Positions 29,877-42,241 of a DNA stretch of 64,000 nt are shown piece by piece. A program made the translations under genes and the position numbers. How positions within the stretch are numbered: position 1 is the stretch's first letter; every line of letters starts with the position of its first letter. Origin of the DNA: Synaphobranchus kaupii (lineage: Eukaryota; Chordata; Actinopteri; Anguilliformes; Synaphobranchidae); contig CM056383.1 of assembly GCA_029718625.1 (NCBI GenBank), positions 20,623,930-20,687,929 of the forward strand, written 5' to 3'. Below the pieces are notes generated by a model. The model made no database searches and was not told where the DNA came from. It saw only the letters and a program-made list of their open reading frames with translations.

Positions 29877-32800
29877 GTGTTTGTAGAAAAATATTGGTTC
29901 ATACAATTTTCCCTAGGTTTTAACCAAATGCACATCTACTGATTTATCCACTTTATTAAACGAACTCTGATTCCGATTACAGATCTCACCATTTTGTGAA
30001 GTCCAAACCACATATCCTGTGCTGAATTCAGCATTCTATTCAGCCTACCTAGCATGCAGCTATCTAAAGCAATAATTAAACATAGGCTATCGCTTGGCTA
30101 ATAGTAACTTAGTTTAACGTTGTTGACTCGCATAAACTTGAGATTATAACCCAATCATGTGTAGCGGATAGTTTATTTGCTGTAGCTATGTCATAATTGA
30201 TTGCATTTTGCTAACGTAGTCTACTGGCACCTGTCACCTTGGCATTTTCATGCAGAGTGAAAGGTTTGTTTTTCCTGGTAGCTTAACCACAGTGGCCTAG
30301 CTGGCTTATGCTTTTGTCATGTTTTAGGAAGTTGTCTGTGCTAACGTTATTAAGACATAAATCAGAATTCGTTGAATAATGTTGAATTGAGTGATTTGGG
30401 GATTAGTAGGCTAGATGAGCATTTAGCTAAAACATAGGCAAAAATTTAATCAGCGCAAAAAATATGTTTTGTTAACAATTCAATTGTAACTTAGACAACA
30501 TAACGTTACGTGACAGCATTTGAATTTGGATCAGAGACGGGAAGCATAGGTGGCATTTGCTATGTTTCATTCGTTTCACCTGAAACAAGCCTCTCAACTG
30601 AAAGGGGCCTCGCCTCAATCATAAACTGAAAAAAGTATATATATAATTTAAAAAATAAAAATCAGTGAATAAAAGAACCGCCGACCCTGTGGTTTTCCCA
30701 TTCATTCACTGTAGGCGCTGTTCCTTACTCAAGCTATTTCAGTGCTTCTCCTTATTTTTCTAGTCTATGGATCTGCAGATACCACAGAACTGTGGCAGTC
30801 TGGCAGGTAGGCCTACTCACTTGACTATTTCTGACCCACAGCAAAACACTTGCTGATAGCTACGATGTCAGAATGATCACATACAGTAGCCTACATTCAT
30901 AATACAACTGAACAGGTATGTGCATAATTTGGATAAAATACGTAGCCCAATGTATTTATATACCTTAAAAAGTAACGTGTGTGTGTTTTTACACAACAGC
31001 AACGTAGGCTATTACAGCCGCGATAGCGCTGTGGAAACATCAACGTTGCTGGGCAGTGGCAAAATGGAATAAGAATCTCTTCAACATTCAACAGAAACCA
31101 GTTGTAGAATCGTTACGAAGTAGGATATTTGGTTCCTTAATCTGTTTATCAGAGATTTGTAGAAAAAAATGTTAAAGTTATACCGAAAGTAGCTAGGCTA
31201 CATTGGGTAGGCGTAGCCTACGCAAAGGAAAATGCACCGAATGTTTATTTGTAACAGTTTCAACTTTTTAATAATAGCCTGCTATAGGCCGTCTATGCTA
31301 TAGGCTAGCCTATATCAGAACAAACGTTTTTGTGGTGTGTAGAAATGGTACATTTTATGCATGTTATTGTGTGACTGTGGCAAGATGGTTGTAAAGCTAT
31401 TTTATCGTGCAGTGCAACTTGAGAGGTTGATGTGTGCACAAGCAGCGACTCTGCAGCAATCCCACATTGGAACTTTGAGGGTTTAAAGTTGTTTACAATT
31501 TCAGAGAAATATGAATAGGCTACTATAATTGGGACATTGACGACTAGGCTAGCACCGTAGATAGGGCTAATAGCCTGCATGTTCGTGGCGAAAGAGTGCA
31601 TTGCGCTTGATGCAGTTGTAGTTTGTTGTAGTTATAGTCCAATGGCAATGATTATTATTTTTGAAGGCTAAAGTGAGTATGGTCATTTCAATTGCAGACG
31701 GAAGTAGGCTACGTCGTTAGCTATGGAATTTCTCGTAGGCATTTTTCCAAGGTTGTTGACAGAACGTTAAGTGATTCAAAAATCAGCTCAGTGCTCACAC
31801 TGAGCATTCTCACTGTGAGCTAGCCTACTGCACGTGCCCATAGACCCATTTCTTGTTTGTAAACAAAAGAGGATGCGCGTGCAACCCTGGGGCAAAAAGT
31901 GTATCACCTTGGCAGGCTATCATAATGCGGTGGACTTGATCATCAACAATTTAACGGACTAAGTGCATCTAATTTTGTTTCTGGTTCTTTTATTTCACTT
32001 TCATCTTGGCACTGGGATACTTATTTTTTAATGTTAGTCGAATTCAATAACTCGGACATATAGGATACACCACATTCACAATTTTTTTAAAACGAGTCTA
32101 ACGTTAGTCTGTTTGAAATTTATATAGCCTAGTGTAACTTCTGTTAATGCTGTTATTAACGTGATTGGCCAGATAGGATGACTCTACATAGCCTCTACAG
32201 TAAATTGTCTGTGTGATGATGTGTTGATAACTTAATGTTTATCTATAGCCACAACAGAAAAGGCACCAGTACCACCAGCGTTTTCTTCTGTAACGGTGAG
32301 CTAGCTTGTGTACCGAACCCTGTTATCGGGCAAAAAACTGAAACTTTTGTAACAACAAGGCTACGATACTGATATTATTTGGGCACATAATGATAATGTT
32401 ACAATTGAACATATTATATTTATTAGATTCAAAAAACAATAAGATAACTTTTAAGCCAATAAACATGTAAATTAGACGTGACCGGTAGTTTTTTGTTTTT
32501 GTTTTAACGACTAGATTAGGCTAACGTTACTGCCAAAAAAGGGGAGCCGATTATCGGGTGGCTCTTGCAGTGCATGAAGAAGCTCAAGATTTTTTGTTGT
32601 TTTAATAATCAATTATTAGTTTATTTAATCAAGAAAGATACCTTTTGTATCCCCGTTATGTTGGTAAGATGCCTGGCTAACTGGATTGTTTACATGGCAG
32701 TCCATTTGTCCATCTCATTGGATTTATTTTTTCACCTCCCGCGCCCTCAAGTGGACATATAAAAAATGGCACTTCTTCATGAATTGATTGAATTGATTAC

Positions 32801-34322
32801 AATGAATTTGAATTTAAGAAAACAACAACAACACACATTTTACTAATATTGTGAATGTGCTAACGTTATAGACATAGCTACTGGTTTTCTTTTTTTACCA
32901 TTGGCAAATCAGCTCTCGAGGAAGTTCAAATATGGTTGAACCTGGGCATGCCCGATAATGGGCGCTATCTAGCTACGTTTCTTAACGTTATCCATCTTAT
33001 TTCTTTTATCCAAGTGTTCACTGGTGGAAACTTGCTTTTTCGGGAAATACGTTGGCTCTAAGCTGGTTACTTCTTTAGATTTTACTAAATTAACATTGGC
33101 AATCTAGCAGTTAGCAAATGTTAGCAAACTAATGTTCCTGTGAGATACAACCAAGATAGTAACAGTACAGTGGCTAGCTAACACTAATCTAGACACAGAC
33201 AGATCACATGCCCCCGGTTCACAAATCACAGGGTATTCAAAAAAAGAAGGTGACCAAGACCCACCTCAGCTCATCTACGCTGGCGAACTAAACATTACGG
33301 TTAGTCCACCCAATTAAATAGCACGCTAAAGTAAATAATGCACAGCGCCTGTTGTCAAACCGGGTACAGGTAACTAGCAATAACAGCAGCTCGGTGATAA
33401 ATATCGACCTGTGTCTTGACGACATGAACATATAACCATGCATGCAGCAAGAGCTTTTACTTTTTATATCTCATGACCAACTCGCTAAAATGGTAGGTGT
33501 CCATTTCTACATTGTTAGCACATTCATTACCAAGCCATTATGCTAGGTTCGCTGTCACTTGCATAATTTAGTATTAAATTCTAACGTAATTTGATATTAG
33601 GTCAAAATAGTATCACGTATGTTCTCTGTCATGGTTAGCCCACCTAACGTTACTCCATTTGCTTCAAAACCACAGCTATACGGTCAACTGTTCATTCAAT
33701 TGAGTGCCTAATTTATATGATGAGATGGCAGCATAACATAGCCTACTTCAGGACATTTACTAAATTGAATAAATATTACACATATTTACACCAAACTGCT
33801 TAGCTATCTCAGTGTTGATATAACTAAGATATTCTATGTCAAACAAGTGTCTTTCATCATCCATTTCAGCTTCTACAATTACAAGTTGATGTTGATTTCT
33901 TTTGCAATATTGAATATTCTGCCCCAGTGTTGCGTGCGCACCTCTACTGTGACGTTGGTGAGAAACCGGTCTATTGGCCCCCATTCATTTTTTGGCCATA
34001 AAATGTCAAATATCTCAAAAAGTGTATATGGTATAAAGGTAAAAAGTAATAGCAACCTGGAGGGGGTATAAAGGTATAATATGAGGTATGAATGGTGTCG
34101 ATGGTGTGAACGGTGTAGGAGGAGATCGGAAAAATCAGCGGAAGAATAATAACGGTCAGTCTGAGCGATAACAATAGGTGTGGTTTTTCAACCACTTGAA
34201 CAATAACAATGGAATTCCAAACTCAACAAGAGGGTGCATGACTGGGTCCAGCAGAACACTGGTGGTAGATTTTGTATTGATTTTGCTTCGGGGGGTTGCT
34301 ACGGCAACTCACCTTGTTAACA
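29877..34322. other. AT-rich intergenic sequence
   Basis: About 4.4 kb with no gene, RNA or transposon that can be supported. Degenerate ATGGTATAAAGG-like motifs recur at 29340-29480 and 34026-34096. ORFs here are short and without recognisable motifs. Confidence 0.35.
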
Positions 34323-34884
34323 GGTGGAATGTTCAAAACTCTACTCTAGCGGCAGTTGGTCATTTCAATTTCGAACCCATTTTCTAACTTGTGACGACGA
34401 CTACAGTTTTTAAGGTACACAGACATAATATGTATCAAAATGTTCATGTGGTTCCCAGAATTCCTACGGTGTAAATATCTAAGCTGTGACATTTTTAGTT
34501 TGTAAAATATTCAGTGTTGTTTGAAAACCATGCTCCCCATTCACACAAATGGTGGAATGTTCAAAACTCCACTCTAGCAGCAGCTGGTAATTTCAATTTC
34601 AAACCCATTTTCTAACTTGTGACAACGACTACAGTTTTTAAGGTACACAGACATAATATGTATCAAAATGTTCATGTGGTTCCCAGGATTCCTACGGTGT
34701 AAATATCTAAGCTGTGACATTTTTAGTTTGTAGAATATTCAGTGTTGTTTGAAAACCATGCTCCCCATTCACACAAACTTGTGACCACGACTACAGTTTT
34801 TAAGCTACACAAGACATATTCTATACAGATGTGCATCTGGTTCCCAGGATTCCTACGGTGTGAATATCTAAGCTGTGACATGCA
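34323..34884. repeat. 228-bp tandem repeat, 2.5 copies
   Basis: Units start GGTGGAATGTTCAAAACT at 34323 and 34551 (period 228). A third copy lacking its first about 66 bp begins at 34777 (ACTTGTGACCACGACTAC). Copies 1 and 2 are nearly identical; copy 3 is more diverged. Confidence 0.85.
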
Positions 34885-35224
34885 TATTTTTTGAGATAGA
34901 GCTGTCTGAAGCTGGGCATGCTTTTCTCAAGCTACTATTGTATTGCCGAGCATGTGACGCATAGGCGACTCCTGATTGGTTTAAATCTCATATATAGAAG
35001 CCGCTGCACCGCTTAAAAATTCTACACGACCTTTGCAATTTAGAAAAAATAGTAGGCTACTGGGAGCATTCATTAGCCTACGTTATGGGTCTAATTAAAC
35101 AGCTTCATATCCTACAATTCAATCAGGCTAACTGCACGGAATTTACAAGGGACAACAGAACATCATAAAAACGTAGAAACAGACACGTTTAATTTGGACA
35201 TTAGCTGAACAAAATTTGAGAATG

Positions 35225-35903
35225 TTGGACGTGGAAATGAAACAAATTGTTTTGACCAAAGTATGACATGCACATTTAAACCCACTATTTTGGTATTTAA
35301 TAATCTGATTTTAACAATCTGGTTTGTTTTACATTAGAGTAGTTTATTTTATTTTATTTTTCTTTCCTCCCTGATCAGTTGCTATAAAGAAAACTCAGCT
35401 ATGATGTTATGATACTAAAAAGATCTGTTTTAAACAAATGTATAAGATGAACATTGAAACAAAGTGTTTGACCAATGTATGCTATGCACATTTAAACCTA
35501 CTTAATTGGACTTTAATAATCTGACAGTAAAAATCCGGTTTGTTTTACTTTAGAGTATTTTATTTTATTTTATTTTTTCTTTCCTTCTTGATCAATTTCG
35601 CTATAAAGATAACTCAGCTATGATGTTATGATACTAAAAATATCTGTTTTAATCAAATGTATAATATGAACATTGAAACATATTGTTTGACCAATGTATG
35701 ACATGCACATTTAAACCTACTTAATTGGACTTTAATAATCTGACCTTAAAAATCCGGTTTGTTTTACTTTAGAGTATTTTATTTTATTTTTATTTTATTT
35801 TTTTCTTTCCTTCTTGATCAATTTTGCTATAAAGAAAACTTAGCTATGCTGTTGTGATTCTAAAAATATCAGTTTTAATCAAATGTATAATATGATCATT
35901 TAA
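35225..35903. repeat. About 217-bp tandem repeat, three copies
   Basis: TGACCAA/TGTATG units at 35253, 35469 and 35688 (periods 216 and 219), each with TTTATTTTATTTTATTTTT and GATGTTATGATACTAAAAA. Unrelated to the 228-bp array just upstream. Confidence 0.85.
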
Positions 35904-36989
35904 AATCGTGAGGGAAGTGGGGCGGGACATTGATAAGCAGGCTGCTTTTTTCCCGTATCCCTTTTCGGCTGGAAATGTATGTGTTAAATGAATATTTCAG
36001 AAATGTGATGCAATGTGATCATACACATGCCGAAATAAATAAATAAATAAATACAATTGATTAATAGGCGTGATCTAAAGTGTTTGCTTTTTACAATTGT
36101 AATTTATTACGTTTGCAATGTATATTTCAGTAGGCCACATTTAGTCTTGTGAATTTAACAGAAAATAAAAATAACTTCATATTCTAATTATAACTCAGAA
36201 GCTACATTTACCGGCATTCTGAATTTACGAATGTGGTAAGCGTGGTCCTGAGCATGTGTAAAATTTGTTAGTATGTGCAAACAAATCTCAGATACGAAAA
36301 TGTTGATGAATGCCAAAATATGGCCGAATTTGCTAATACGAACGATTTACGTACAAATTCGTTCTGCTCACGTTTCATGAATGAGGCCCATTGGTAGAAT
36401 GTGATTAAAAGGCCTTCAGAAATGTGAAGAACTACTTCAAATGTTGAATCTCATGGATCAATGGTCACCCGATGAATGAGCCTGCAGGTAAAATAACACA
36501 GAGCCATAGCACCCAATCACTTTCCATTATATGTGGAATAAAATAGAGCTCTAAAAACAGCCAGCACCACTTATAGCATAGTGTACCTCGTAGTATGGGG
36601 AGCTAATTGTAAACACAAAAACGAAGTGCATTAAAAACCTTGGCGATCAATAGCCATCAAATCTCAGCAACAGTGGCATCGCAACAGGCTAGTGCGATGC
36701 AATGCTACCGCTCACAGAAGGAGCTATTAATAGGAGAAACTGGCACATCATGCACGCTCCATCACAGTGTGAAGAGTGTGGGGTTATCGATTCACAGACC
36801 AGCAGGCTGAAGACACTGAGCCAGAGAGGGAGGGATGCAATGATGGAGTGCCATTGGAAAGAACCACACCTCCTACGGCTGCAGATGTGATTTGTCTGCA
36901 CCTAAAGGTCAACTCAAAGGGAATTTCTCATGGACCCAGAACTGGAATATATGGCAGTTTCTGCCCCACCCACAAGCCCCATTTTGTAA
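35904..36989. other. Intergenic sequence
   Basis: No gene recognised. An AAAT simple repeat lies near 36034-36053. A sequence ending CATGAATGAGGCCC near 36390 looks like a MITE end but has no partner. Confidence 0.3.
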
Positions 36990-37480
36990 TTCCTGTCTAT
37001 CTAGTTTCTCTCTGTAGTGATACTTTGGAGTCTGATAGACTGCCATTAGCACGTAACATAATTTCACTGATGAAGGCAATATATGTTTGCCTTTAAGCCT
37101 CATCTTAAGTAAAAAAAGTTTTTAGATCTTTTCTGAGTATTGTTGAATTTGTTAGATTTAAGCACCTGTTTTTAACCCAAAGAGCTACAAGAAGAGCACA
37201 ATCCAATTCTGTTTACTGAATGAAATACTCTTTTTGAATTTGCTGCCATGAGTTAAGTACTTATTAATAACCTACCTGCTTATGATGCTCTGTTTAGTAG
37301 TTCCTCTCTAATTAGACACCTGTGGTGATGTTTTAGGGTTTGGTATATACGGCTGCCATCAGCATATAACACCATTTCAGAACAAAAACTTCTAAAAGCC
37401 TCATCTTAAGTAAGAGAACTGTGTGTTGAATGTAGTTACATAATTCCTTAAACCTGTTTTCACCCAAAGGCCTGGCTGAA
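36990..37480. repeat. Diverged tandem duplication, about 300 bp period
   Basis: CCTCATCTTAAGTAA occurs at 37098 and 37399 (spacing 301). Flanking words match before and after it (CTGCCAT.AGCA, CACCTGTTTT), so 36990-37180 and 37290-37475 are old duplicates. Confidence 0.55.
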
Positions 37481-40400
37481 ATGCAAGTGCAATGCATTTC
37501 TATTTAAAAATGTTACCTTCTGAACATCAAACTTACAGTAGCAGCATTTCTGTATTATTCCTTCTGTGTGCTGTTGATACAGGTAACTGTGAAAAATAAA
37601 GGAGACACCAACCATAGTATGTCTCTCTGTAAAGCTCTCAACACACTGCTCTTCGTGAAACTGATGGCTCATGCCCTAGAGACTAGATTGATATTTGTAG
37701 CCAACTCATTTAGCGTTGCACGTCTGTTTTGCCTTGCATCGCAAACCAATGAACGGACATCACGGTTGGGGCACGTTCAGTCACGGAAGCTCCTGCCAAA
37801 CGTGCCCTAACAGCCGCCCCTCATGGTAGCCAAAATAATGGGCAACTGGGCCTGATCAGCATTTTTATACACATCTATGAACATGCTGGAATGTGTTTAA
37901 TTCACCCAGGAACCACAACACCTGGTTTCAATGTACTTTGTATCCCTCATTTATTTGTTTCCATTATTTTGTCAGTTACCTGTGCATACTTGTGCACAAA
38001 TGCAGGTGTATACAGAGCTAAAAATATATAGGCCTAACTCACTTATCCCAGATTTTGTCTTTCAATATTGTAATGGTCTTAGGAAAATCTGAAATTAACA
38101 AAATTTTGATCTCAAAATGACTTTTTCCATGCACTTTTCTTAGATCGTACTGCTTCGCAAGAGGGTTGGCCAGAATCTGTGATACTGGATCAGGACTTCA
38201 ATGATGGATTGTCCTTCTCATAATTTCCTAAAATAATATCTGATTCACAAACACAGGTGTACAATCAGATTTGAAACGAAAAAAATACGAACATTTAGAC
38301 ACCTTAAGTATTTAGTATTAATGTGCTAGCTGCCTACCATTAGTAGTATTCATCTAACTGCTTCCTGTTAGCCAGAAGCATTTAGACTGATACTTGCAGC
38401 ATTATTAGCACTGTAAATTCTAACTTTATTCAGATGCATAAAGCACACTGTCTAGTCTGAGAGCTCCAGAGGAAAGTGACAGGGCACAGACAGCATGCAG
38501 AGCCCTAAAGACAGAGGCTTCAGGGTGCCTGTCTGAGGCTGTCTCCTTCAGCCGTGACTGGCAAACCACCCACGTCCCAGCCCCCATCTCCACCCCCGCC
38601 CTCACCCCAACCACTCCCGCTGGCAACAGAGCCAGCCAACAGAGTCAAAGACATAGTCCCACCCCTCGCTTCTTTCCTACAAAAAAACGCTTATCCAAAC
38701 GGTATGGGAGGGGAGACTTATTATTAAAATCCAAAAAACTATTAAAAGATCAAAAAGCCTGGCAAGTGAACCACAGATGAACATCCTGTAAAAACACAAC
38801 ACAACACCTGCGCACTCTGCTTCTTCCATATAAAGGTCATTGGTCTGGCAGGCTGGCTTCCAGGTGACAAAGGTGTGCCTCAAAGCATTCTGGGTGTTTA
38901 TAGTCTGCGCAGCACTAAAATGGCTCATTAGATACTAAATTGTGAAGGAAAAAAATGGCACCCCTTCCTTAAGTTAAGTAAGCCTAGAGCGGTCAGAAAG
39001 CTTTTGTGTATTCATGGTGCAGTGTTTAATTGCCTGAAGGTAAAACAGGTCTTCAGTCGCCTCTCACACACTTAATATGCTCTGCTTTATACTCCCATGC
39101 TACAATATTCGCTGAACAATACTAATTAAAGAGAAGGCGTTAAAGGGAATCTTTAAAATTATGACATAAATGAAGTGCATCTCTGCTTGAATGCAGATGG
39201 TGCAAAATCATATTAATTTCAAGGAAGTGACTTGTTTGTTTAGTTGTTTATATTTGGTAGACCGGATGTTATGCTACGGTTTATTATTCTGACAGGTTAT
39301 CAGAGTCTAGGCTCGGCTGGCCATGTTAACAATGACCTCTAATCCCCACTGTTCAGGCTGCCGCATCATTATTTACAACACCAGCCTGAAAAATCAAAGC
39401 CCGGATGAGAAGATGACAACACAACACCGGAGCCTTATTAGTCACAGACAGAGAGATGCCAAGTTTAGTGACACATTCTGTAAATAGAGTAGTAATGGCT
39501 GCTGTGTGGTTCCGTTCTTCTTTAATTTTAATTTCCCCTGCTTAGCAGCTCCCTCCAGCTTGCCTTGCGTGACGCAGCAAGTTTTCCCGGAGAGGCCTCT
39601 GATAGCAGGCGCCTTAATCTCCTCCCACCTCCGGGGAACTTCCGCCATTTGATTTAAGCCTGCTAAAGATAAACATTTTCCGTAAGTTTCACAACACCCT
39701 TCCTCTCCGGTTCGGCTTGTGGGCAGTCGTGATTTGTTGACCGCCTAATGTCCATCAATTTCTCACACCACACAAATTAATACATACATAAATATGTATA
39801 AGTAAAAGTGATTTTCCGGATGAGAGCACCTAGCTATTTTTAAATGTAAAAATTGATTAATTACTGCTTTTGTAGTTACACACGCTGCACCAGTTTAGAA
39901 AGCAAAACAATCCATGTAAAATCCTATTGCTGATATAAATCCAGCCTCAATGCACACAATGCAGGCATAACTCAGCCTGATGGGTTCCCTGAGATTTTCA
40001 AAATCAAGGAGACGATTCAACCAAATATGATGATTAACAACCAGTACAGTCAGTAATATAGTTACTTGTGAACCATGTCGTAAATACACACTGATTTTTG
40101 TAAATTCTACGTTGCTATGTGCATTTCTTCTGTGCATACCCATGATTGACTACCTAATGGTGCCCTAGTCTGAAAGAATAGAGCCCTCCTTTTTTGCAAT
40201 TCCTTTGTGGAATTGCATTAATGCCACTGGAGAATAGAGCCATATTATAATTGTTATATTGTACTGTATACCAGCCCCGGTGATGGCAACAAACATTGAG
40301 CGCTGAAGAAACATGGAAATCACTTAAATCTACATCCATTATTATGAGTTTTTTTTTCTGTCCAGGTGTTTGTCTGTTGTGATGTCAGTGTAATTATGAT

Positions 40401-41099
40401 GTCAGTGTATTAATGTTATTTCCATACACATTAGCGGCAGCCATTAGAGACATTCAATTTCATTGAATAGCTTGTTTTTCCTATTTTAATGACTTGTTTA
40501 CCTTTTTTCTTTCCCTCTCTTTTAGTTCTCATGGTTTAGCTGTCGATTTCAGAATGTTGAGTTGTAACCTAATTCTCACTATTGAATGCAGCTTAATGAA
40601 GCAATCAGAGACATTGCTTTTCAAAGAAGACATTTAGTTTGATATCCCTATTTTAGCAGGCCTGGATGTTAGTTTTACATGCACTATACGCACAGCAACA
40701 TGCACTATAACATTCCAAATCCTCAGGAGAAAAAATATGGTTTGAAAATCCAAAAATGCATAATGCATGAACATATAGAGTTGAGTTGTAATACGGTTAT
40801 TAGTTGACATATGTACCTTGCAATACTTCCGTGTAAAAGTCACAAAGTCACAGTATATAGTGAGTACAAGTAATTCCAGATAATTTCTGACAAAATCTAT
40901 CTTAATCCTTTTTTATTAACCTGCTGTCATGGGAGGCCTTCGGCACCATAGATGGCGGCAGTCATATGTACAAGCCTGTGAAGCTGAAATCTTAATCTAG
41001 CCTGTCATAAAGGCACAGTCCTCTGCTCCTTTGGGGAGGGACATTAATAAACCTGGCCACTCTGTTTTTTTGCAACCCAACAACCATAAACAATCATAT
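37481..41099. other. Intergenic sequence with possibly conserved-looking segments
   Basis: No gene recognised in about 3.6 kb. Two stretches (39290-39660 and 40380-40520) are less repetitive and contain TAAT-type homeodomain-like words. That is only an impression; alignment would be needed. Confidence 0.3.
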
Positions 41100-41245
41100 T
41101 ATTTTATACAGAGAAACATATTCTTTTTTGTTTAACAAGTAACATATATTCCAAAAAAAAAAAAAAAAGAAGAAAATACAAAATATACTGTATATATTTA
41201 TTACATCAATGGTGTCAATTGTTTTGAAGGGCACTGTATATACTT
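41100..41245 (-). mobile_element. Tc1-like end fragment with poly-A tract
   Basis: Contains an A-run (about 41153-41168) and ends CAATTGTTTTGAAGGGCACTGTATA, matching the right end type of the MITE at 17368-17582 (GGGCACTGTA). No left partner was found. Confidence 0.35.
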
Positions 41246-42189
41246 CCTGATGGTACACTGGAAAGTGCTGCCCACAAATCATCACAGAGATTAATTATAC
41301 CAGTTTATAGGCTGCAGGGTAATTTTGGAGGGAAAAATCTTTTATAATAGCAAATAGAATATGCATTTCTATAAATTATTACCTATAACCAAAGGCCTTC
41401 ATTTTCTTTTCACACAATATATCTTCCATATGCAAAGAAGATTGGCAAAACATGCACGATGGGTGGAAATGAGCCAATATATTCTACTATTTACAACAAC
41501 AACAGACCTCTGAAATGTACTGAGCCAAGGTCCTTAGAGAACAGTCTCCTGGCATCTATTGAGCATACAGTGCCTAGTACACATATTACAGGTTGAAAAT
41601 AGCACACAAATTATGCATTATTGTTGAAGTGTTGTACATTGCGCCGGTACGTTATGCGAGTAAGTCTGCCTTTATGCTGAGCCAAATCAGCATGAGAGTT
41701 AGGTGTAACTGACCACTCTGACACAAGGGAATTATACCTCATGACTTAGTGAGGCTGCCCTATAGGATCATAAAACAAAGGACAAACAAAGCTCCAGGAA
41801 GCAAAGTCAACAACCATGTATTTGAGGTCAACCACCTACAGTGCTTCTGTTCTTTGTTGTGTCAGGTGTAGCACCCTGCAAGGCTGAAGGAAACCTGTAG
41901 GCCTAGTAGCATATTGTTACCTAGTGACTAATATGGATTATTAAGATTTAAACATTTTGTTTAACATGTATTGAATCAATGTTTATTTATAACAAATTAT
42001 TGGTAGAAAAAATTACTTGAACTATAATAAGGTAGAAGGTAGTGCAATACATGGTTCAGCCCAGCCATCATAAAGAATAACTGATTGGTGCCGGGGTAAT
42101 TCCTCATGAGAAAAAAGGATTGCCTAGCATCTTAATTGAAAGTATGGTAAATGGATGGTATACATTCCATATACCACAATCCCCAAAAG

Positions 42190-42191
<2 letters not shown>

Positions 42192-42238
<47 letters not shown>
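42192..42238. repeat. CA microsatellite
   Basis: About 23 CA units after AAGTATA. Confidence 0.95.
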
Positions 42239-42241
<3 letters not shown>

